Assembly (NCBI GenBank): GCA_027924645.1
Contig: BSBN01001687.1
Span: 7,192,001 to 7,256,000, forward strand
DNA: 64,000 nucleotides
Source of the DNA: Cunninghamia lanceolata
Lineage: Eukaryota > Streptophyta > Pinopsida > Cupressales > Cupressaceae
Direction of reading: 5' to 3'
Below the pieces are notes generated by a model. It saw only the letters and a list, made by a program, of their open reading frames with translations, made no database searches and was not told where the DNA came from. Numbering within the stretch: position 1 is the stretch's first letter; every line of letters begins with the position of its first letter. Of the stretch, positions 23,001 through 33,355 are shown piece by piece. A program made the translations under genes and the position numbers.

Positions 23001-24570
23001 CCAAGGTCAAAATACCCAGTCTTCTCAAGAAACCCAAGTGCCATATGACAAACAAAGTCAGAATGTTGAAGAAACCCCTGGGGAAAGTTTACAAAAGGGA
23101 GTACAAGATCAGAATGTGAATACTTCACAAGAACCTCCTCCTTAGAAAGAAATCCCTCAACAAGAGGTACCTCAACAAGATCCCCCTCATGAGAATGTGC
23201 ATGAGGAAGAAATCATAAAAGAGAATTCACCACCGAGGGCAGGGCACAATATAGAGCCCTAGGATACTCAAAATAAAGAAGGTGATCATCAAGAGCCCAA
23301 GGGTGATGTACCTTATTGGTTGCAACAAGAAATAAATCTGCAATAAATGGATGAGGTACATGATTTTGATGTGTCCACATTATTTGCTGAAAATATGATG
23401 AAACCTAGAAGAAAGGCAAGGCTTACATCTGCAATAAGGAGAGACCCTACTACAGGTAGGAGAACAGCTCAAGTAGCCTTACCAATGGTTGAAAAGGAGA
23501 AAGGCAAAATAGGCTTTGTTGAATTTCATATAACTGATATTGATTTAGGTTTTTCAAATGAGGACCAGGAAGGTCAAGAAGGTAAAGATATTATTGATTC
23601 TTTGACACAAAGGGTGAAAAGAGAAAAGGATAAGAATAAGAAACACAAAGAGCACATTGCTTAATTACATTCTTTTATTAAAGGATTGGTTGACCCTAAG
23701 CACACACCTATTAGTACACCCACTCCATTAACGATTATATCCCAAGAAGAAGTTACCGGATTAGATCTGATGAAGCATAAAGCACAATTAATGGACAAGT
23801 GGTTAATGTCTTCTATTTTTCAAGCTGAAGACGTGATAAAAACCTCTCTGGAAAGGTGGAATTCTCTTAGTTCTTTGAAAAGAAAGGTGGATAAGATGCA
23901 AAATGAAGTAGGCAGGAGATCCTTCAAACTAGAAAAGCACCTAGATGCTTTGGGAGAGATGAAAAGAATTGATATGAAGATACTTATAGATAACAAAATA
24001 TTGGATAATAACACCTCCCAGTTGCTCAATATTTGGTATGAGGATGCTGGCTTTGAGTGTGACATTTTGAAGAGATGCAGTGGTAAACTTAGGGACATAA
24101 GTGTCAAATTACATGATCTTATGGCAAAAGAGGTAGAAACCCTGGAGGCTCTAGAAGGAAAGGTGGAAGGGAAAATAGAGAATCAAGATACTGATTTTGT
24201 TGTTCAGGATTTTCATGATAATTTTAAGCAAGCTGCAGAGGATCCCCTGTACCATTTGACAGAAGAGGTAATAAACAAAGTCATGAGGATGAAGGTCAGG
24301 GTGGAAACATACAATGAAATGTTGAACAACAAGAGGAGTAAGATGGATGCCCTTCAAGCAAAGTTTCATTCCCACGGGCATGCCATACTGAAAGCCAAGG
24401 TTCAGGATGGAGGTGAAATTGATAGAATAGTACAGCTATATGAATCCATCATGGCAACCATAAGGGTACACATAGGGGATGATCTGCATCAGAGTGACAG
24501 TGATAGTGGAGATGATGATGATGTGGAAAATGACGGAGAAGAGGAAAGTGAGGAGATGAAGAGTAAGTAA
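20056..24570 (+). pseudogene. LTR-encoded ORF of unknown family, broken copy (5' LTR of B)
   Basis: Function unknown; I do not recognise the family. About 1,500 codons. The N-terminal half (20,056-21,480) is globular, with landmarks LVVECARNYNPENR, ENWMYGIIQ, SMHLVRTMEEDR, WFIQFPTFSYIRIEGFEG and LMLPRYPTDRVILMEF. A Lys/Glu/Pro/Gln-rich disordered middle includes KKRKKVQQTPPPKKQR, a possible nuclear localisation signal. RRDPTTGRRTAQVALP near 23,440 precedes a long coiled coil (about 23,720-24,460) and an acidic tail (DSDSGDDDDVEND). Breaks: TAG at 20,170, 21,269, 22,543, 22,717 and 23,143, a 1-base loss near 20,288 and others. The five TAG stops listed are shared with the 3' LTR. No zinc knuckle, protease, RT or integrase signature. 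Confidence 0.75.
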
Positions 24571-24768
24571 AGATGCATGATAATAGAATCATATGCATAG
24601 TCCACTTACAAGTGAATGAGGTTTGCTAGATAGTTGCTAGCTAGTAACTTGTGCCACATATGAAGATATTGACTTAGTTAATTAGAGAATGTTTGTCATT
24701 GATATGAAAGGATAAATCTTGACCATTGGTCATTTGTAACCACCTCCTCTCCTTGTTCTATAAAAGGG

Positions 24769-24777
24769 GATGGAGTG
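24769..24777 (+). promoter_or_regulatory. LTR promoter TATA box (5' LTR of B)
   Basis: TATAAAAGG about 200 bp downstream of the LTR-ORF stop and 940 bp before the LTR end. It is identical at 44,392-44,400 (B') and 53,942-53,950 (3' LTR) with conserved flanks (TTCTATAAAAGG). It is the best candidate for the genomic RNA promoter, marking the U3/R region. Confidence 0.65.
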
Positions 24778-25658
24778 CACTATTTAAAGCATTAGAAACT
24801 TAATTGAAATTGGATTGCTGAAGCATTTAGGACTGATTTCAAGGCTTTTGTGAATGTACATGTCTTTTGAATACTTAATGAAAGAGAAGTTGTTTTGATT
24901 ACAAACAATTATAAATCTTGAGTAGTCAGTGAATGAGATCTAGATATATGCATTGATTAGCTACGTCCCTTGGAGTGCTTGTCAGTTTGCATGTATTGTT
25001 TTCATTCCTTGTTCCTTTGAAGTTAGCATCAACCATACCTAGCTGTGGAACAACCTGGTGAAAGTATGGTTTGATTTCTTCTCTTCATGACTGTATCTGG
25101 AATGTATGTGACTCAATAGCTAAAGGTTCACCAAATTTAGAAGTATTTCTTTAAATTTCTTTGAATTTCATTACCAATCACCTTCATAATTGCAAATAAC
25201 ATACAATCCAAAGTAAATAAACATAAAATATGCCTATATCTCATAAATAATTAAACACACAGAGCATATTTTGAATGATAGCACGTTAAAATGATAAGTA
25301 TCATCCAAATACATGCTAATAGTAGTGATAAACATGTGAATATCTACTTATAGGCACATCATTTGGTTGAATACACATGTGCAAAAGTATAAAACAAATT
25401 CATGATAGTAAATGCTTAGAAGAATTGATCAGACTTATAAATATAATCATAATCTGTGGAGCATAGTGGAAATAACCTCGTTTGTGAAGTGAATTTAGAG
25501 TAAACAGGTGTAGAATCGATCATATAGACAATGTAAGACCCCTTGAAATGGAAAACAACATATCACATCAACCTCTGAGTAATGTCAGAAGATCATGACC
25601 TGATCAACAGAGACTTGGAGTCATCAATTTATTCCAAATTGATAGTACTTTTCAAGAT

Positions 25659-25664
25659 AATAAA
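25659..25664 (+). terminator. LTR polyadenylation signal AATAAA
   Basis: AATAAAGG about 55-60 bp before the LTR end, conserved at 45,166-45,171 and 54,841-54,846. It lies about 890 bp after the TATA box, implying an unusually long R region and a very short U5. Confidence 0.55.
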
Positions 25665-25723
25665 GGTTTTTGTGCAAATTTTTATGAGTGTTGTTGTGAC
25701 TAATAATCATCATCAACATAAAT

Positions 25724-25742
25724 TGGCACTACAAGGAGGGCC
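25724..25742 (+). other. primer binding site candidate of element B
   Basis: TGGCACTACAAGGAGGGCC begins 5 bases after the LTR's terminal CA, the position and TGG start expected of a primer site. I could not assign the tRNA with confidence. No such sequence follows the 3' LTR or the solo copy B', as expected for a feature of the internal region. Confidence 0.6.
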
Positions 25743-26297
25743 ATATCTTTGAAAGGTGAATCGCTTGTATATGCATATCTCTATGTTAGAAGTGAGGTAA
25801 TCTTCTCAAAGCTTATCATAATTGTTCATGCTTTGAGTGTTTCTACAAAGATTTGCTAATTCTACATCATTTCATATCTGTTCATCATAAATATTTTAGA
25901 ATTGAGCATAGATATCTTGAACTTTATAGTCAATTCTTGTAATCTTTTAAGATTGAGCCATTATTCAAGCTTTCCTGCTAGATCTTTGCTATAATTTGCT
26001 TGTATTACTTGATATCCTGATATTAGTGTCCAGAAGTCTTATACTTGTTCATATTTGCAAGTTTTGAGCAAATATTGCATAAATATCCAGTCAGTTTTGG
26101 ATTCTAGTCATAAATATTTCCTTTTCTTGATTAGTTCTACTGATCTTTATAGAAAAATAAGCCAAATTTTTCATAAATTATCAGAACCTTGGCTCACAGG
26201 CCAAATACTAGGTCCAAATCTGGTGGACTTCTTGAGGAACTGCCTATCCAGGGACTTAGACCTAGAACTATAGACATTCATCACACCACTGACTTAG
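25743..26297 (+). other. untranslated leader of element B
   Basis: AT-rich, stops in all frames, no recognisable domain. It lies between the primer site and the gag start. Confidence 0.5.
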
Positions 26298-27764
26298 GTG
26301 CATCTACATCTTCATCATGATATATTGTCACAACCTTCTGTGTCTCCTCTTGCATTTCCAACACCTCTTGGATCATCGGTCATACCCCCAGTCCAACAAC
26401 CATCAGTCATAATGTCTTTCTTTGCTGCAGAGTCACCTTTGACCTTCAATGCATATCATCCTTTACCTAAAAATCCTAATAAAATTTGTCCTAAATATCA
26501 TCCATATCATGATGTTGATGATCATTTCAGAACATTCAAGGAAGCTTGTTGTAGAGCAAGGATTGAACATCAAGATGTGGTATGCAGATTATTTCCATAT
26601 TCTTTGGGAGAGGAAGCATATAATTGGTATATTAGCCTTGGTCAAGGTTCAATTGGTTCATGGGCAGCCTTAGAGAAAGCTTTCAAAGATAGATTCAAGA
26701 TACCTATGGATCCTTCAATGAATTATCACCCGTTTGTCACAATCAAGAGATTTGAAGGAGAACATATTGCGAACTTTAATGCTAGATTCCAAAAGATGCT
26801 TTCAAAGCTAGTAGCTCCTTATATTGTAGCAGATGAAGCGGCTAGAAGTATATATTACTCAGCACTAGATCCCTTGACTTCTATGTTTATCAGGAGGACA
26901 CATCCTAGTGTCACAACTCTAGCAAGAGCTTTTGAAGAAGTGATTAAAGTTAATCAACAACTGATCCTTGCTCCAACACCTAATATTGTCTTCCCTGCAC
27001 ATCCTACATATCCTGCATATCCTGCTCAATAGCAGAACAATGGAGCTATGATGCCTCCAACTACAATGTTTGGTCCTTTACAAATACCTCCACTTAGCAT
27101 AATGCCACCTCCAAATGGAAATGGCCAGATAGTGCAATATCCAGGACATGCACAAGTACCTCAGGATGTGGGATAGAGTAGTAACAATAATAGTTCTTCC
27201 TTTTTCAAACCCCAAGTAGAGAATGTAGTGGCTAAAGCTTAGGAAGAAAAAGAGGAAATTCAAGAGATATCAGCACAGTTGAGAAAGTTGACAACTGAAA
27301 TCACTCATTTGAGGGGTTAGAATTTTTATTCCCAATCAAATCAAAATAGAGGATATAACAATGACAGATCGGGATATCCTGATAGGGGATATAACAATGA
27401 TAGGAACTACAACAATAACAACAACAATAGTAACAACAATGTACCCAGACAACCTAGAGTGTGTAACACTAGGCCAAATAATGGTTCTCTGCCATCACCC
27501 TTAGATAATCAGCATCCTAGTGAACCCAAGTAGATCACTAGGGTGAACTTGGCAGAAGCAGCCCTTACAAACTGGTGTAGAATCCATAACACCAACGCTC
27601 ATGTTGAATTGGATTGTCCTCAGTTTAGGATAGCAACCAGTATATTTCAGGCTGAAGTATCAAATACTATAGATAACCCTCCCTTTGTTGAAGGAAATGA
27701 AATTGTCCCTTGTGGATATGACTCTGCTCTTGTGTTGGAAAGTTTTGTTAATCTTCCTCACTAA
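26298..27764 (+). pseudogene. element B gag, broken by TAG stops
   Basis: Capsid-like Gag domain from about 26,430 (AESPLTFNAYHPLPKNP; DDHFRTFKEACCRARIEHQD; LFPYSLGEEAYNWY; FNARFQKMLSKL). A Gln/Pro/Asn-rich tail follows, with GYNNDR and Asn runs near 27,350-27,430. A zinc knuckle WCRIHNTNAHVELDC at about 27,570-27,615 is of the C-x2-H-x4-H-x4-C type found in plant Tat-like Gags. TAG stops at about 27,030, 27,174, 27,239, 27,318 and 27,531 mostly fall where Gln is expected. The frame is otherwise continuous. Confidence 0.8.
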
Positions 27765-28785
27765 CAAATAATCTCATCTCATGAGAATTACGCCCTAGCA
27801 CGTGAAGAGTCAGCCATGGCTTTTGAAACAAATTATGTTTTTTTCCTCAATCACACTAGACTGATGCACTTCCTTATACATCTAGTTCAAAGGAGGGGCA
27901 ATAACCCCTAACTTCTCCTGGAGATACTCAAATGTGTCTTGTTGGGTCTTCTCCCGAATCCACATTAGGATTTGCCAGTTCTAATGCACAGGTAGATTTG
28001 GCCAACAAATACAAGAGGTTGCATGAGCTGCCTCCCCTTCACTTTTGGTTCTGCTGCACCAAGGGGGGTGTCCCTATAGCTAAAGATTGGATCTTGACTC
28101 GCCCAATGACAGAAAGATTTAGCTTTACAACAATAGGCAGAATACTCTCATGTGTGGACCAAGACATGCATGATAGATCACAAGGCTGGCAACATTCTTG
28201 GACATATCTAACTAGTTGGGTATGAGAGTATGCAGGGCTCCTATTCCTACTCCTACAACTAACAGGTTGGAATTATGAAATGATTTGTTTAATGTTTTGA
28301 ATGCAAGACAGGGGTTTTGGAAACATAGCACAACATAGGGAGCAGACTGGTGCCTATCTCAGGGCAAGGAGTCAACTAGATGTATACAAATGAATGATTT
28401 GCACTGGCATTCAAGTTTCAAGGGGTTAGATTGGTGCTTGCCTTACAAACACCACCCAAGACTGAGTATTTAGCTGCCTCTACTTACAAATATCCCTACT
28501 AACATACATTCTTCTCCATACTTGACCTAAAATAATTTAATCCACTCCTTGAATGGAAGTCACAAATCAAGCATGCAATACAGAAGGTCTATATTCAAGT
28601 ATCTAAGAAACCCTTAGCAACTAGATTCAAAAGAAGCTATGCATACAGTAAATGGAGACAAGCAACTAAATACATGCAAGAGTGCATTTTTCATATAAAA
28701 CAACAATGAAACTGAAAAATATGCAACCTGCATTCAAAATGCAACACATAAACTCCAAAATGAGATAGAACAGCCAAGAAAGGCT
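27765..28785 (+). other. Gag-protease linker region with little coding evidence
   Basis: A 97-codon open frame at 27,932-28,225 has no recognised domain. From 28,226 to about 28,760 I see no coding signal and no terminal repeats or target duplication that would mark an insert. It may be a decayed linker or an unrecognised small insertion. Confidence 0.35.
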
Positions 28786-30027
28786 TTGTTCTTCGTTCCT
28801 TTTGAGGATGAGAATGAGCCATCAGTTGAACATGAGGAAGTGCATGCCTATCAGCAACAATATCAGGGTAGACATAATTACAATCTTAGGAATAACTCAA
28901 ATAGACCTTCTGGTCCCCTGACCACATCTTTGCCTCCCAACAATTTTAACACTCCTCCAGATCCAAAGGCAAGCAATAACCCTAGATTTCCTAAGGTTAA
29001 TGCTCAATACTTAGCACCTCAGAATGTAGTGCCAAAAGCTAATAACCAGTCTCCTAAATTTGATAAATTGGTCACATACTTAGCAGATGAAATGAAAAAG
29101 ATCAAAATTAGCTTGTCATTGTCAGAAGATAGCCATCCCCTTAATTCAAACCAGATTTTGAGTAAAGACCATGCAACTAAGGATACTAATGTTAAACACA
29201 AAACTTCAGCTACTGTCCAAGCTGCTGAAACTTCACACATGACTCTTTATAGGGACAAGACTGAGTCACCTCCATTTCTCCTTACCATAAGGATGTTCAG
29301 TAAGAATTTGCATAACTGCTTAGTAGATTTAGGTGTGTCTACCAATGTAATGCCATAGACCATAAGTAATGCCTTAGGGTTACATCCTACAAAGTCACTT
29401 AAGAAGGTGACACAGTTAGACAAGACTGAGGTAAGTGTTGTAGGAGAGTTAACTCACATTCATATGCAATTAGCATCAAATCCAAGGATTGAATACTACA
29501 ATGATATCCAGGTAGTAGATATCCCTGATACATATGGAATGCTGCTTAGTAGGGATTGGTCAAAGACACTAAATGGATATATGTCCATAGATTTTAGTCA
29601 CATGTGGCTACCTTGGAAAGGGATTGCCAATCAGATTAGGATAGATGCTAAACCTCACATGAAGCATATGATCACTGAGTATAATAAAACCAATGAGATC
29701 ATGTACGTGGATGTTGAACCTAGAGTTTACACCATCAAACCTCAAATGGTCAAGATAGAGGAGATCCTCATGTATGATATTCATGTTCATAAGGATGATC
29801 ACCAAGATGATAGAGTAATTATAGAGTCTGATTATAGTTTAGATGATAGTGATGAGTCAGATCATTTTAGAAATTTTGAGTTGTATCTATCTAAAGAGAT
29901 GCAACGTTGTCAAATGCTAAATATATCTAATGAAAATGTTTTAATTGAAAGCTGGTGCAGGCTGCATGATGAAGCACATTCTGAAAGAACCTGTGATACT
30001 TGTTTAAATATGATGGAGCTGGAATAG
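28786..30027 (+). pseudogene. element B protease region with an extra zinc-knuckle motif
   Basis: Asn/Pro-rich linker (28,786-29,180), then a retropepsin-like domain. TIRMFSKNLHNCLVDLGVSTNVMP places the catalytic Asp at about 29,326, with DLGVST where DSGAST is usual. A TAG follows after VMP. The flap and C-terminal part follow as IPDTYGMLLSRDWSKTLNGY near 29,530. At about 29,950-29,990 a second knuckle-like motif, SWCRLHDEAHSERTC, is C-x2-H-x3-H-x4-C. The domain has lost its likely active-site context and carries stops, so it is inactive. Confidence 0.65.
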
Positions 30028-30339
30028 ACATGTAGTGAGAAAGGATTGTCATTACCTGAGGTAAGTCATACAGATAGTTATAGTGATACTATTTCTTATT
30101 CATCATCTGTAGGTACAGAGGAAATTATATATTAGGATGAAATCTACAGTCATAGTTTAGAAGAGATCCTGGTGTGCAATGAAATTATTTCTAGCGGTGA
30201 AGATAACATCACCCCAGGGACTGACTGTTTGATTGAGTCTAAGCATGAAGTGTCAGATGAAGATAGAGAGAGTAACCTGACCAAGTTTGAGGAATTCCTG
30301 TTGAAACAGATTTAGAGGATAAAGTTGCAAAAAAATCCT

Positions 30340-30430
30340 CTACAAAATGCTCTAATCAGATGTTGGTGCAAATTGCATGGAGCACCACATTCATAAACTA
30401 CTTGCTCATTATGCTTGCACATTTAAAAAA
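30340..30430 (+). other. third CxxHxxxHxxxxC motif in the protease-RT linker
   Basis: RCWCKLHGAPHS, a stop, then TTCSLC. Same spacing as the motif near 29,950 and similar to the Gag knuckle near 27,580. Lying in the Pol linker it is unusual for a plant Ty3/gypsy element. Confidence 0.5.
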
Positions 30431-30639
30431 AGCAAGAGATGCTTTACTCAAAGGATCAACTACCTAATAGCAGAGACATGCTTAATGATGAAGGGAAAAA
30501 TGTTAAAATACAAGTAGATACTGATGATCACGACATTACAGATAAAAGGAATAAAGATTCAGCAGATCTACATCAGTCAGAGAAAAAGAAAGTGGAAAGG
30601 AATGAGTAACCAAAACTGAAATGGATATCAGGTGGTGTA

Positions 30640-31130
30640 GCTGCCAGAGCTAAAAAGAAAAGAAAAGGCCCTGATAGGCCTTTAACTGAAGATAAACCAT
30701 GGATCCTTAGGTTTGATGGATCTAAGTCAAAACAAGGAGCTAGAATAGGAATAGATCTTATTGATCCAGCTAGAAAATCCTATTTAGCAACATATAGATT
30801 ACAATTCCCATGCACAAATAATTTGACATAGTATGAAGCTTTAATTCATGGGCTATTGTTTGCACTCAAGAAAAAAGTAAAGATTCTGCATGTCTATGGA
30901 GACTTAGAATTGGTGCTAAGACAAGTAAGAGGCATATACTCTTGCAATTACAAAAGGTTGTCCAACTATAGACATAGGGTATGGGATTTGATAGAAGACT
31001 TTGATGCATTCAACATCACCCATGTGCCTAGACAACAGAATCATAGAGCAGATGCCTTGGCTCAAGCTGCAAGTACTTTGGAACCATTATCCATATCTAG
31101 TCTAAAGAGGTTTTTAGTTGAACTAGTATC
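30640..31130 (+). pseudogene. archaeal-type RNase H domain located before RT (element B)
   Basis: KPWILRFDGSKSKQGARIGI carries the first catalytic Asp. YEALIHGLLFAL carries the Glu after a TAG at a Gln position. VYGDLELVLRQVRG carries the second Asp. HVPRQQNHRADALAQAA carries the last Asp. All four acidic positions are present. This domain, the RVT_3-like aRNH of Tat elements, normally follows the RNase H; here it precedes RT by about 400 bp. The last part is continuous with the RT frame (open from 30,856). Confidence 0.75.
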
Positions 31131-31139
31131 AGTATCTTT

Positions 31140-32901
31140 CGTACCAGATAATGTCATCAATCTTCAAGTGTTTGATGATGACCAGCACATGTTGGATTTT
31201 ATATCAAATAGAGATGTGTTTGACACACAGATCATAGATGAAAGAAATGTAGAAGATCATACTTGGGAACAAGAGGAGATCATAGATCTGCCAAGTAATA
31301 AAATACCCAAAGGGATGATAGAGTTAGAAAGAGCATTCAATTTGCATAATATGCTGAAACAAAAAGATCTCCCAAAGACTAATGGAGGAGAATACTCATC
31401 AGTCAATATAGGACAAGATAAGGAAATAAAGAATGTCCTAGTTGGTAAAGTTTGTACAACAAAAGAAATGGCAGGGATAACCCAAGCACTTAAATATTAT
31501 ATCCATGTCATCACCTGGACCTATGATAAGTTAAAAACTTATGACACTTCAATCATCACCCATATTATACCATTAAAGCCAGATGCCAAACCTTTTAGAC
31601 AAAAAAAAAGGCCTATCAATGCCTTGTTGGAACCTATCATTTTTGAAGAAGTTAAGAAGTTGCTAAATGCCAGGATCTTATTTCTAGTGAGACATTCAAC
31701 ATGGGTGGCCAACTTAGTTCCTGTAAGAAATAAAAATGGTGATATCAGGTTGTGTGTAGACTTCAGAAATCTGAACAAAGCTTCTGAAAAGGATAACTAT
31801 CCTTTACCTTCATTGGATGAGGTCTTACAAATAGTAAATGGTGCACGGATGATGTCATTCTTGGATGGTTTCTCAAGGTATAACCAGGTGATGGTAGATA
31901 AAATAGATAGGTTGAAAACTGCATTCACCACTAAGTGGGGTATATATGCTTATAGGCGCATGCCTTTAGGATTGATAAATGTTGGTGCTACCTTTCAACG
32001 TGCAATGGACATAGCTTTCAAAGGCTTGATAGGTAAATGCATAGTCATTTACATGGATGACTTGATAGTCTTCTCCAAGCAGAGAGGTGATCATATAGAA
32101 GAACTGAGGAAGGTGCTTAAAAAGTGTGAACAATATGGTATATCATTGAATCCCAAGAAGTGCATATTCGGAGTAACTACAGGTAAGTTACTAGGTCATC
32201 TAATAATAGAGAATGGGATCATCATTAACCTTGCAAGAGTAGAATCAATTATGAAATTGCAGCTCCCTAGGAGTAAGAAAGAACTTAAATCATATTTTGG
32301 TAAGATAAATTTTGGTAGGAAATTCATTACTGGCTTTGCAGAGATTGTCAGGCCACTAAATGCAATGCTCAAGAAGGATGCCAAAATTGAATGGACTCCT
32401 GAGGCTAGAGCAGCTTTTGAGGACATCAAGAAGGCCATATCTGATGCCCCTATTCTAATCAGTCCTGATTATACAAGAGAGTTCTACATTTATTCAATTG
32501 CTTCAAAGCATACATCTGCAATAGTATTAACACAAAGAAATGAGGCTAAAGAAGAAAAGCCTATAGATTTTATGAGCTACCCATTCAAGGATGCAGAGCT
32601 TAGATACATGGATGTTGAGAGACAAGCTCTTGCTCTAGTCTAAGTAGTCAAGAAATTCAAGCATTACATTTTGAGAAGTAAAATAATTGTTGTAGTACCA
32701 GATGCAGTAGTGAAAATGCTCCTAATGCAGAGTGAGCCTAGTGAGAAAAGGGCTAAGTGGATAACAGTCCTCCAAGAACATGATATGGATATAACACCCA
32801 TGAAGTTAGTAAGAGGACAAGCCTTGAGCCAGATGATATCAGAAATTGATCCTAACATCATGAGCCAACAATATGTGGTAAACACTAGAGAAACTAAATA
32901 A
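31140..32901 (+). CDS. element B reverse transcriptase and RNase H
   Basis: One open frame from 30,856 to a TAG at 32,641, then continuing in frame. RT landmarks: AKPFRQKKRPINALLEP near 31,590; LVPVRNKNGDIRLCVDFRNL; MSFLDGFSRYNQV (first catalytic Asp region) near 31,860; YRRMPLGLINVGATFQRAM; YMDDLIVFSK near 32,050 with both catalytic Asp; NPKKCIFGVTTGKLLG near 32,155. The connection and RNase H follow (DYTREFYIYSIASKHTSAIV near 32,466; MDVERQALALV), degraded but recognisable to about 32,900. This is the best preserved part of the pol of B. It makes DNA from the genomic RNA in cytoplasmic particles. Confidence 0.8.
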
Positions 32902-32949
32902 TGGTATTCAGACATCAGGCATGTTTTGCTTACTGGGAGATGCCCATCA

Positions 32950-33355
32950 AAATTGCAGGCCTCATAGAGGAGAGCCTTGAAGATAAGATCACAGAAATAT
33001 ATGATAAAAGGAGTAGTCCTTTTCAAAAGGAACTATGAAGGAGTATATCTCAGATGCCTAGAAAGGCAAGAAGTAGATAAAGTGTTAGCAAAGTTGCATG
33101 ATAAGTTTGGAACCGCACATGGATCACATCTAGCTACTGCTCATGCTATCCTGAAAGCATGATACTATTGGCCTACTATCTTTAAGGACACTGCTGAACA
33201 TATTAAGTGTTGTCATACATGTTAGGTTGCAACCAATAGAGAAAGATATGCTGCTCAACCCCTATAGCCAGTGATGGAGATGCGCCCATTTTCTTAGTGG
33301 GGCATGGATTTCATAGGACCCATCAATCCACCATCATCTTCAGGCCATAGGTACG
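32950..33355 (+). pseudogene. element B integrase, N-terminal part
   Basis: HHCC zinc-binding region near 33,090-33,225 (LHDKFGTAHGSHLATAHAIL, YYWPTIFKDTAEHI, CCHTC). The start of the DDE core follows with WGMDFIGPINPPSSSGHRYV, containing the first catalytic Asp. Three TAG stops at 33,223, 33,265 and 33,295 all replace expected Gln (HTC-Q, PL-Q-PV, PFS-Q-WGMD). Cut at 33,355 by solo LTR B'; resumes at 45,226. Confidence 0.8.
33351..33355. other. target duplication GTACG of solo LTR B' (left copy)
   Basis: GTACG occurs here and at 45,226-45,230. Deleting 33,356-45,230 restores GHRYV followed by LTITDYC in the integrase frame, so the insertion boundaries are exact. Confidence 0.9.

Larger units (their letters stand above)
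18489..25718 (+). repeat. 5' LTR of element B, 7,230 bp, with internal ORF
   Basis: Starts TATTGTGTGG (TGTTGTGTGG in the other two copies) and ends CATCAACA, then TAAAT and a TGG-starting primer-site candidate. Order inside: terminal hairpin; about 1 kb of repeated ATGACATCA and GGTCATATTT words; TATA-like box 19,567; splice donor 19,859 and acceptor near 20,050; a broken ORF 20,056-24,570; TATAAAAGG 24,769; AATAAA 25,659. Placing U3/R at the second TATA box makes U3 about 6.3 kb, so the ORF is U3-encoded on the gag-pol strand. Confidence 0.85.

Noticed and set aside
18489..25718. Reading this 7.2-kb block as a stand-alone ORF-bearing insertion
   Set aside because: Its right flank (TAAAT, then a TGG primer-like sequence) does not duplicate its left flank AGTCT, whereas AGTCC follows the related block at 54,901. 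The two blocks are the LTRs of one element.
28226..28760. A small transposon inserted between gag and protease of B
   Set aside because: No terminal repeats or target duplication could be found by eye. Left as an unexplained linker.
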